DNA from: Bacteroidales bacterium
GTDB taxonomy: Bacteria; Bacteroidota; Bacteroidia; Bacteroidales; NBLH01
DNA length: 8,051 nucleotides
Reading direction: 5' to 3'
NCBI GenBank assembly: GCA_027083715.1
Contig: JALWNR010000645.1
Location: forward strand, 3,070-11,120
Shown: positions 1 through 5,110 of the stretch, piece by piece
Numbering within the stretch: the first letter of the stretch is position 1
How the letters are laid out: every line of letters starts with the position of its first letter
Notes under the pieces: model-generated
Told to the model about the DNA's origin: nothing
Databases searched by the model: none
What the model saw: only the letters and a program-made list of their open reading frames with translations
Translations under genes and position numbers: made by a program

Positions 1-191
1 TTTTTATCATTGAAATATACCTTTAATAAATCGCTAAATTAAGGGTACTCCTAAGAACCCCAATTTCTCCCATTCTAAGAAAAAATAAAATTTTGAAAAA
101 CTTTGTGCCTGCTTAGCGTATCTTTGTTATCAATCCAAACGCTCAAAAGTCCTATTGAACGTTTTGAAGTTTTATCCAATTATCCAAAATT
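1..191. other. AT-rich intergenic region downstream of the aromatic operon
   Basis: I find no gene here. It follows the stop codon of the DAHP synthase/chorismate mutase gene, which reads toward position 1. I see no convincing intrinsic terminator: GGGT (46-49) and ACCC (56-59) could form a 4-bp stem, but no U-run follows it on the minus strand. A copy of a palindromic repeat lies at 143-169 and is listed separately. A TATCTTTG match at 119-126 with TTTG at 92-95 resembles a plus-strand promoter, but it would only read into the antisense of the operon's last gene, so I do not call it. Confidence 0.5.
143..169. repeat. Palindromic intergenic repeat, copy A
   Basis: The stretch CAAAAGTCCTATTGAACG followed by TTTTGAAG closely matches, in opposite orientation, the palindrome at 1466-1500. 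Both share CAAAAGTCCTA, then GA, then GTTTTGAAG. The CAAAA and TTTTG ends can pair around a loop of about 12 nt. It looks like a small REP-like element dispersed between genes. Two copies in 1.4 kb support a repeat family, but its genome-wide number is unknown here. Confidence 0.5.
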
Positions 192-1307
192 TTATTTTGC
201 CTTAACTGCTTTTTGTTGTTCTTTCATCACTGCTGTTTGTATATTTATTGATTCCTGATGAATTGCTTTAAACAAACGATCAACAAATGTATCGGTAAAG
301 CCTCTTTCTTTGGCAATTTTTTGGTTCTTTTCCATGATTTCTTTCCAACGGTTTTCTTGCAAAATGGTAATGTTATTTTCCTTTTTAAATTGCCCGATTA
401 ATTTTACCACCTCCATGCGGTCGCTGATAATGTCCATTAAAATTTCATCATAACGGTCAATTTGATGACGATATTTGCTGAGTTGTTCCTGTTCTTTCAG
501 CGAATGATTTTTTGCATCGCGCAACTCCAGATTTTTTAGCAGATTATCAAGTTGTGCGGGTGTGATTTGTTGTTTGGCATCGCTCCAGGCAACATCCGGA
601 TTAATATGCGATTCAATCATCAGTCCGTCAAAATTCAAATCCATTGCTTTTTGCGATACATCTTGTAAAATATCGCGTCTGCCGCAAATATGACTTGGGT
701 CGTTAATCAACGGAATATTGGGTAATTTTGTTTTCAAATCAATAGCAATTTGCCATTGTGGAATATTTCGGTAATGTGACTTTCCGTAGGTAGAAAATCC
801 ACGGTGAATGGCAGCAATACGGGTAATTCCTGCTTCGGCAATACGTTCAATGGCACCAACCCATAAATCAAGGTCGGGATTTACCGGATTTTTAATCATT
901 ACCGGAATGTCAATACCTTTCAGCGCATCGGCAATTTCCTGCATTACAAAAGGATTTGCTGATGAGCGTGCACCAATCCAAAGAATATCCACGCCAAATT
1001 TCAGTGCTTCATATACATGCTTTTCCGATGCTACTTCGGTAGTGATTAACATACCGGTTTCCTTTTTTGCTTTTTGCATCCACGGCAAGCCCAATGAGCC
1101 TACTCCCTCAAAACTTCCCGGACGTGTACGCGGTTTCCAGATACCAGCTCTGAGAACTTTTATTCCATTGGCACTCAATTGTTTGGCTGTTTCCAATATT
1201 TGTAGTTCACTTTCGGCACTACAGGGTCCGGCAATTACCAAAGGACGATCTACCGGAACAATTTTCCAGTCTTTTAAAGGTAATAGTTTTGCGTTTAAAT
1301 CTTTCAT
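192..1307 (-). CDS. Bifunctional DAHP synthase / chorismate mutase (AroQ type)
   Basis: The 371-aa fusion should catalyse two steps in the cytoplasm: PEP plus erythrose 4-phosphate to DAHP, and chorismate to prephenate. Residues about 15-260 are a type I DAHP synthase barrel with no N-terminal regulatory extension. Visible motifs are GPCSAES (27-33), KPRTRPGSFEG (58-68), IGARSSANP, MIKNPVNPD, DPSH (203-206) and IESH (231-234). Likely metal ligands by family pattern are C29, H206, E232 and D243. Residues about 268-360 are an all-helical AroQ mutase. An ungapped match to the E. coli mutase places R280, R297, K308, R320 and Q357 on its catalytic Arg/Lys/Gln set, whereas the position of its Glu52 is W321. 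It is the last gene of the operon, 217 nt after tyrA, and no promoter is visible in that gap. The fusion is typical of Bacteroidetes; the mutase domain may also regulate the synthase by feedback, which is inference. Confidence 0.95.
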   Translation of the reverse strand: MKDLNAKLLPLKDWKIVPVDRPLVIAGPCSAESELQILETAKQLSANGIKVLRAGIWKPRTRPGSFEGVGSLGLPWMQKAKKETGMLITTEVASEKHVYEALKFGVDILWIGARSSANPFVMQEIADALKGIDIPVMIKNPVNPDLDLWVGAIERIAEAGITRIAAIHRGFSTYGKSHYRNIPQWQIAIDLKTKLPNIPLINDPSHICGRRDILQDVSQKAMDLNFDGLMIESHINPDVAWSDAKQQITPAQLDNLLKNLELRDAKNHSLKEQEQLSKYRHQIDRYDEILMDIISDRMEVVKLIGQFKKENNITILQENRWKEIMEKNQKIAKERGFTDTFVDRLFKAIHQESINIQTAVMKEQQKAVKAK

Positions 1308-1524
1308 ATTTATTTTATTGTTGAATTGTTATATTGTTAAAACTTGTCCGCCAACCGTCGGATTGTTATATTGCTAAATTGTTATATGATTAATCACTTG
1401 TAAATCAATTTAGTTATCTAATTTCCAATTATCCAATTACTAATTATCTTGTTTCTAATTAAATCAGACCTTCAAAACATCCGTAGGACTTTTGAAGTCT
1501 TTAAAGACTGCCCTCTGAACTGCA
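1308..1524. other. Repeat-filled gap inside the operon (tyrA to DAHP synthase)
   Basis: This 217-base gap holds no gene and no TAnnTTTG promoter on the minus strand. It is built of short repeats. The 12-mer ATTGTTATATTG occurs at 1325-1336 and 1362-1373, with a partial third copy at 1378-1387. The first two copies flank the GC-rich imperfect dyad TCCGCCAACCGTCGGA (1347-1362). AT-rich TAATTATC/CCAATTA tracts fill 1400-1460, and a strong palindrome lies at 1466-1500. Since the flanking genes belong to one pathway, I take the gap as transcribed spacer enlarged by repeat insertion. Confidence 0.55.
1466..1500. repeat. Palindromic intergenic repeat, copy B
   Basis: An 11-bp stem pairs AGACCTTCAAAA (1466-1477) with TTTTGAAGTCT (1490-1500), with one bulged C and a 12-nt loop. 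The core matches copy A at 143-169 in opposite orientation. It overlaps a perfect 14-nt palindrome, AGTCTTTAAAGACT (1496-1509). It lies 25 bases past the tyrA stop. Read in the operon direction it would fold in the mRNA, but no U-run follows, so it is more likely a REP-like element or mRNA-stabilising hairpin than a terminator. Confidence 0.55.
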
Positions 1525-2406
1525 CTATACATTAATCAACTCAGGCTCATCTTTTTTATCCAATACTTTTCTTATTTTGTTCGATTCTTCGATTAAAGAT
1601 ACGATTTTTTGTTCATCTTTTTTACTGATTGCTTCCCGAAATTCTTTGAGTTTTTCAATATAATTATCCATTACATCCAGTACATTTTCCTGATTAAGCA
1701 TAAAAATAGGTGTCCACATACTTGCAGCACTTTTTGCCAGACGCACCGTTGATTCAAAACCACCGCTTGCCATGTTCAAAATTCGTTTTTGGTCTTTTTC
1801 CTTGTCTAAAACCGTAAGCGACAGTGCAAAAGAGCTGATGTGCGAAATATGCGATACATAAGCTGCGTGAATATCGTGCGCATTGGATTCCATGTATAAA
1901 ATATTCATCTCAATACTTTCGTAAATATCTTTTACCAATTCATGTGCATCATTATCGGTGTTTTCAATATCGCAAAAAATAACGTTTTTATCTTTGTACA
2001 AATTGACAATAGCGGCTTCAGGACCTGAAAACTCAGTACCTGCCATTGGGTGCGTGGCTACAAACCTGCCTTTGTTCGGATGATTTTTAATACTACGTAT
2101 TAAATTGGCTTTAGTGGAACCAACATCCATAATCACCTGTTTATCCAGTTTATCCAAAATGCCCGGTAATAACTTGATACTTACATTTACAGGTACGGCA
2201 AGTATCAGTAAATCAGATAATTCAATGGCTTTTTGCAAGCTCACACTTTCGTCAATTAAGCCCAGTTGTTTGGCTCTGATTAAATGATCCGGGTTTTTAT
2301 CGGCACCGTAAATTTTGTTTACCTTATATTTATAGCGCAAGTCCAGGGCTAGTGAACCGCCTATTAATCCTACTCCGATTATTGTTATGTTAATTCCTTT
2401 TGACAT
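1525..2406 (-). CDS. tyrA: Prephenate dehydrogenase
   Basis: This cytoplasmic enzyme of 293 aa oxidatively decarboxylates prephenate to 4-hydroxyphenylpyruvate, the Tyr branch. The N-terminal Rossmann fold shows GVGLIGGSLA (11-20). The acidic D36 at the end of the second strand favours NAD over NADP. HPMAGTEFSGPEAA (119-132) and YVSHISHISSFALS (183-196) are the substrate-site and catalytic-His segments of the TyrA family. The helical C-terminal dimerisation domain includes SGGFESTVRLAKSAASMW (214-231). There is no ACT domain and no fused mutase: the mutase activity comes from the last gene of the operon. It follows the aminotransferase by 61 AT-rich bases with no promoter in between. The ATG at 2406 puts the Rossmann motif at the usual distance from the N-terminus. 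Confidence 0.95.
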   Translation of the reverse strand: MSKGINITIIGVGLIGGSLALDLRYKYKVNKIYGADKNPDHLIRAKQLGLIDESVSLQKAIELSDLLILAVPVNVSIKLLPGILDKLDKQVIMDVGSTKANLIRSIKNHPNKGRFVATHPMAGTEFSGPEAAIVNLYKDKNVIFCDIENTDNDAHELVKDIYESIEMNILYMESNAHDIHAAYVSHISHISSFALSLTVLDKEKDQKRILNMASGGFESTVRLAKSAASMWTPIFMLNQENVLDVMDNYIEKLKEFREAISKKDEQKIVSLIEESNKIRKVLDKKDEPELINV

Positions 2407-2467
2407 ATTTTGATTATTAGTATCAGTTTATTAGTTAATATGTATATTAATTGGTTATTCTAATATA

Positions 2468-3649
2468 TCAATATACTAATTTACTAGTTTCTAATTCCTT
2501 GATTTTCAATCTATTTAATGCAATTTTCAGGTTTTTAAAATTACCTGCCAGAGAAATACGTACAAATTGTTCACCGTTTTTTCCAAAAATTCCTCCGGGC
2601 GTGATAAACAAATGGTATTTATACAGCAAATAATCCGAAAAATCATAAGCATTTTTATATCCTTGTGGGATTTTTGCCCAAAGGAACATGCCCGACTGTT
2701 TTTTATCGAAACGACAATCCAAAACATTCATAATTTCTTCAACAACTTTACGCCTTTTTGAATACTCCGAATTCAAATTATCATACCATGATTTTGGGCT
2801 GTTAAGTGCTTCAATAGCAGCTAATTGAAGTGGTAGAAACATTCCTGAATCTACATTGCTTTTTACTTTCAGTATATTGCTAATGTATTGCTCATTGCCC
2901 ACAACCACACCAATACGCCAGCCTGCCATATTGTGTGATTTACTTAAAGAGTTCAGCTCCAAAGCAATATGTTTGGCTTGCGGCACATTAAAGATACTTA
3001 CCGGATGATTATTTAAAATAAAACTGTACGGATTATCATTCACAATCAGTATTTTGTGTTTAATACCAAAATTTACGATTTTTTCCAGTGCTTCATAACC
3101 GGCTTTGGTTCCTGTAGGCATGTTCGGATAATTTATCCACATCAGCTTGATGTTTTTTAAATCCATTTGCTCCAATTCGTCAAAATCGGGCAGCCAGCCA
3201 TTTTCTTCTTTCAGGTTGTAAATGTGTGTTTTGGCTCCTACCAAATCAGCTACCGATTTATAAGCCGGATAACCCGGATCGGGAATTAATACTCCTTCGC
3301 CCGGATTAACAAAAGCCATTGAAATATGCATAATGCCTTCTTTTGAGCCAATCAGCGGTAAAGTTTCCTTGTCAGGATGCAGGCTAACGCTAAAATATTG
3401 TGCATACCATTTTACAAAGGCTTTGCGCAGGTTTGGGTTACCGGAATAGGATTGATAGCCATGATTATCGGGCTGAGCACTTGTATTGTGCAGTGCTTTT
3501 AAGGTTTGCTCGGAAGGTGGCAAATCAGGATTCCCGATGCCTAAATTCAGAATATCTTTTCCTTGTTCGCGCAAATCACTGATTTCTTTTAGTTTACGCG
3601 AAAAATAGTATTCTTTTACCGAAGAAAGTCGTTGGGCTGCTGCTATCAT
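2468..3649 (-). CDS. PLP-dependent class I/II aminotransferase, probably aromatic
   Basis: This fold-type I aminotransferase has 393 aa, the usual length. Visible family landmarks are LGIGNPDLPPS (36-46), GSKEGI (101-106), PDPGYPAY (123-130), NYPNMPTG (173-180, with N176 near PLP), NDNPYSF (204-210, D205 and Y208), SLSKSHNMAGWRIG (234-247, K237 as the Schiff-base lysine) and R364 in FVRISLAGN for the substrate carboxylate. The start is 17 nt after pheA, so the two are almost certainly cotranscribed. From that position I infer that it transaminates phenylpyruvate and 4-hydroxyphenylpyruvate to Phe and Tyr. The fold alone does not settle substrate; aspartate or LL-diaminopimelate aminotransferases look similar. 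Confidence 0.9.
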   Translation of the reverse strand: MIAAAQRLSSVKEYYFSRKLKEISDLREQGKDILNLGIGNPDLPPSEQTLKALHNTSAQPDNHGYQSYSGNPNLRKAFVKWYAQYFSVSLHPDKETLPLIGSKEGIMHISMAFVNPGEGVLIPDPGYPAYKSVADLVGAKTHIYNLKEENGWLPDFDELEQMDLKNIKLMWINYPNMPTGTKAGYEALEKIVNFGIKHKILIVNDNPYSFILNNHPVSIFNVPQAKHIALELNSLSKSHNMAGWRIGVVVGNEQYISNILKVKSNVDSGMFLPLQLAAIEALNSPKSWYDNLNSEYSKRRKVVEEIMNVLDCRFDKKQSGMFLWAKIPQGYKNAYDFSDYLLYKYHLFITPGGIFGKNGEQFVRISLAGNFKNLKIALNRLKIKELETSKLVY

Positions 3650-3666
3650 CTTTTTAAAATTTATGA

Positions 3667-4566
3667 TTAGTTTACATTGATTAACTGTTTGACTTTTAGG
3701 TTGTTTGAGTGGTAATGCTCTTTTGCTTTATGATAAATTCCGTAAATTTGTAATTCGGAAATCAGCGGCTTAATAGCATCCAGCGATTGCTCAAATATTT
3801 TTTGATTTTCAAAAGTTAAATCCACAATAAAATGATACTCCCATTCTTTGCCGATTACCGGGATAGATTGAATTTTTGTTAAATTCAGATGATAAAAAGC
3901 AAAAATGGATAAAATGCTCGACAGGCTTCCTTGTTCATGCGGCAGGGCAAAACTAATGGATGCCTTGTTTAAATCTTTATGGGCAAAATGGCGTTGTTTT
4001 ATTTCTTCGTTGTTGCTCAGAATTAAAAAACGGGTAAAATTTCGTTTATTGGTTTCGATACTGCGCGCTAAAACTTCGAGTTTAAATATTTCAGCTGCAC
4101 GCATACTGGCAATTGCTCCGGTATTTTTTATTTTATTTTTGGCAATGCGCATGGCACTGTTTGCGGTATCATCTGCTTCAATGAGTTTAATATGAGGATA
4201 TTGCTTAAAAAATCTGGCTGATTGCTGCAAAGCCATCGGGTGGGAGTAAACCTCTTTTATATCCTCAATACTTTGCCCGGGCAGTGCCATTAGGTTTTGC
4301 TCTATGTGCAGCAAAATTTCACCGATAATTTGCACATTTTTTCCTTTCAGTAAGGCATAATTAGGTAATAAACTACCGGCAACCGTATTTTCAATAGCCA
4401 TCAGTCCGGCATGAAGTTCCCCGTTTTCTACGGCATCTACCAATTGCTCAAAGGTATGAAAAGGTACATTTTCGCAATCTTCACCTATGTGAAAAAGTGA
4501 TGCAATTTCGTGGAAAGAAGCCAGTCCTCCCTGAATACCTACCTTGATTTTTGAAATTTTATCCAT
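3667..4566 (-). CDS. pheA: Prephenate dehydratase with ACT domain
   Basis: This 299-aa protein converts prephenate to phenylpyruvate in the Phe branch. The dehydratase domain (about 7-185) shows ENTVAGSL (59-66), SHPMALQQ (108-115) and the catalytic TRF triad in NFTRFLIL (T178-R179-F180). The C-terminal ACT domain (about 203-282) carries GSLSSIL (213-219) and LTKIQSIP (229-236), which correspond to the GAL and ESRP Phe-binding motifs. Feedback inhibition by Phe is therefore likely, although both motifs deviate from consensus. It has no fused chorismate mutase, unlike enterobacterial PheA. It is the first structural gene of the operon; its ATG lies 17 nt after the U-run of the second attenuator, so its transcription depends on readthrough of that terminator. 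A weak A-rich region, not a Shine-Dalgarno, precedes the ATG. Confidence 0.95.
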   Translation of the reverse strand: MDKISKIKVGIQGGLASFHEIASLFHIGEDCENVPFHTFEQLVDAVENGELHAGLMAIENTVAGSLLPNYALLKGKNVQIIGEILLHIEQNLMALPGQSIEDIKEVYSHPMALQQSARFFKQYPHIKLIEADDTANSAMRIAKNKIKNTGAIASMRAAEIFKLEVLARSIETNKRNFTRFLILSNNEEIKQRHFAHKDLNKASISFALPHEQGSLSSILSIFAFYHLNLTKIQSIPVIGKEWEYHFIVDLTFENQKIFEQSLDAIKPLISELQIYGIYHKAKEHYHSNNLKVKQLINVN

Positions 4567-4583
4567 AATTAGTTTTTGTTCAT

Positions 4584-4619
4584 AAAAAAAGCCTCAGGTT
4601 TATTTTACCCGAGGCTTTT
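4584..4619 (-). terminator. Attenuator 2 terminator hairpin
   Basis: On the minus strand GCCTCGGGT pairs with ACCTGAGGC (9 bp with one G-U pair) around a 7-nt AT-rich loop. Four flanking A-U pairs extend the stem, and seven U follow (complement of 4584-4590). It ends 17 nt before the pheA start codon and after leader peptide 2, so it can only act as a premature terminator of the operon. It is not a terminator for the divergent gene, which starts 500 bases away and reads outward. Confidence 0.92.
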
Positions 4620-4656
4620 CGTTTATATACACAGTGTCTTAAAACTCATCCCCGGG
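4608..4656 (-). promoter_or_regulatory. Attenuator 2 antiterminator pairing
   Basis: In RNA sense, CCCGGGG (4650-4656) can pair with CCTCGGG (4608-4614): seven pairs including one G-U, with possible extension by UUUU/AAAA. The downstream arm is the 5' half of the terminator stem, so the two structures exclude each other. The upstream arm lies in the last codons of leader peptide 2, a few bases before its UGA. A ribosome that reaches the stop would cover it and let the terminator form; one stalled on the Phe/Tyr run would leave it free. Confidence 0.75.
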
Positions 4657-4741
4657 CGGATAAATACCAATAATAAAAAAAGAAGAAAGAATTCATTCTT
4701 TTAAACCAAAATTGCCCGATATGAGTGTTGTTGTTTTTCAT
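4646..4741 (-). CDS. Aromatic leader peptide 2 of the operon attenuator
   Basis: A 31-codon ORF, MKNNNTHIGQ then FWFKRMNS then FFFFYYWY then LSARG, stop UGA. It has 6 Phe, 3 Tyr and 2 Trp, with eight aromatic codons in a row; such a run by chance is very unlikely. The peptide itself need have no function: the ribosome's speed over these codons reports charged Phe, Tyr and Trp tRNA levels. It starts 24 nt after the U-run of attenuator 1, in the same transcript, and its stop is 27 nt before the terminator 2 stem. The short region before its ATG, GTAAGATTTAA, has at most a poor ribosome site. A weak promoter-like AAACTTTG (minus strand, 4752-4759) with TTG 20 nt upstream lies too close to the ATG to convince me. 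Confidence 0.9.
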   Translation of the reverse strand: MKNNNTHIGQFWFKRMNSFFFFYYWYLSARG

Positions 4742-4764
4742 TTAAATCTTACAAAGTTTTTATC

Positions 4765-4798
4765 AAAAAAAAAGAGTTTCAATTTTTTTGAAACTCCT
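4765..4798 (-). terminator. Attenuator 1 terminator hairpin
   Basis: On the minus strand GAGTTTCAA pairs perfectly with TTGAAACTC (9 bp) around a loop of five A, followed by nine U (complement of 4765-4773). One G-U and one A-U pair can extend the base. It lies 38 nt past the stop codon of leader peptide 1, and no long gene ends near it, so it is a premature terminator in the operon leader. Confidence 0.92.
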
Positions 4799-4846
4799 GA
4801 AAATAATAAACGCACAGATTTATTCTTTTCAGGATTTACCTAAAAA
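4795..4846 (-). promoter_or_regulatory. Attenuator 1 protector (1:2) and antiterminator (2:3) pairings
   Basis: Three mutually exclusive pairings can be read. Region 2, TCCTGAAAA (4826-4834), begins one base after the leader 1 stop codon. It pairs perfectly over 9 bp with region 3, TTTTCAGGA (4795-4803), which runs into the 5' arm of the terminator; two more A-U pairs after a mismatch deepen the overlap. Region 2 also pairs with region 1, TTTTTAGG (4839-4846), in the last Phe and Arg codons (8 bp, one G-U, 5-nt loop). This is the textbook layout: with no stall, or no translation, the terminator wins; a ribosome stalled on the Tyr/Trp codons frees region 2 to form the antiterminator. Confidence 0.85.
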
Positions 4847-4883
4847 AGAAATACCAATAATATGTATAAGAATTTGTGTGCAT
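4836..4883 (-). CDS. Aromatic leader peptide 1 of the operon attenuator
   Basis: A 15-codon ORF, MHTNSYTYYWYFFFR, stop UAA. Eight of its residues are aromatic: 4 Tyr, 1 Trp and 3 Phe, seven of them consecutive. It starts about 15 nt after the predicted transcription start, in an A/C-rich leader without a Shine-Dalgarno, as is common in Bacteroidetes. Its stop codon sits directly on region 2 of the attenuator, so a terminating ribosome would block the antiterminator. It is far too short for standard gene callers. Confidence 0.92.
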   Translation of the reverse strand: MHTNSYTYYWYFFFR

Positions 4884-4903
4884 TTTTGTTTGTTTTGTTG
4901 AAA

Positions 4904-4933
4904 CAAAAGTAAATACATTTTTAAACTGACAAA
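4904..4933 (-). promoter_or_regulatory. Promoter of the aromatic amino acid operon
   Basis: On the minus strand TTTG (4930-4933) and TACTTTTG (4904-4911) are 18 nt apart and match the Bacteroidetes sigma-ABfr consensus at all fixed positions (TTTG, then TAnnTTTG). The start would fall near 4898-4900, leaving a short 5' end before leader peptide 1 and about 330 nt of leader before pheA. Its fit to the first leader peptide strengthens the call. Confidence 0.75.
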
Positions 4934-5000
4934 GTTTTTTTTCAAAAAAATAATATTTTTTTTCTTTTTTCTATTTTAACGTACTGAAAATAAAGATATT

Positions 5001-5033
5001 GTGTTTTTTAATAATTTTTATTAAAAAATACAC
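5001..5033. repeat. AT-rich inverted repeat between divergent promoters
   Basis: GTGTTTTTTAATAA (5001-5014) and TTATTAAAAAATACAC (5018-5033) form a dyad of 11 bp plus GTG/CAC, interrupted by a two-base bulge, around a 3-nt centre. It lies just upstream of the acyl-CoA dehydrogenase promoter, where a regulator could bind. In DNA this AT-rich such a dyad could also be chance or simply a bent upstream element. Confidence 0.35.
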
Positions 5034-5046
5034 ATATTTTACTATA

Positions 5047-5080
5047 TTGTTTCATAATCGAAAATGCAAGTGTATATTTG
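5047..5080 (+). promoter_or_regulatory. Promoter of the acyl-CoA dehydrogenase gene
   Basis: TATATTTG (5073-5080) matches TAnnTTTG exactly; TTG at 5047-5049 is 23 nt upstream, at the long end of the accepted spacing. A start near 5085 leaves about 25 nt of A-rich 5' UTR before the ATG at 5111. It also argues against the in-frame TTG at 5078, which overlaps the -7 element. Confidence 0.65.
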
Positions 5081-5110
5081 TGGCAAAATAAAAACCAAAA
5101 CCGTATAAAA

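Noticed and set aside
92..126. Plus-strand promoter-like TTTG and TATCTTTG
   Set aside because: It would only drive antisense RNA into the end of the operon; in AT-rich DNA such matches arise by chance.
808..1377. Plus-strand ORF of 189 aa over the DAHP synthase gene
   Set aside because: It lies antisense to a gene with clear family motifs throughout and shows no domain of its own.
3905..4195. Plus-strand ORF of 96 aa with hydrophobic stretches
   Set aside because: It is the antisense shadow of the pheA dehydratase and ACT domains, with no promoter or ribosome site.
4569..4583. A five-codon ORF (MNKN, stop) on the minus strand between terminator 2 and pheA
   Set aside because: It has no aromatic codons, no RNA switch around it, and such short ORFs are common in A-rich 5' regions.
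4584..4883. T-box or aptamer riboswitch as the sensor in the operon leader
   Set aside because: I see no T-box sequence or specifier-loop architecture, and the leader is fully explained by two translated aromatic-rich peptides with competing stems.
5078..5110. TTG start giving the acyl-CoA dehydrogenase 11 extra N-terminal residues
   Set aside because: The TTG overlaps the TATATTTG promoter box and would lie before the transcription start; family members begin near MNFEFTEEQ.
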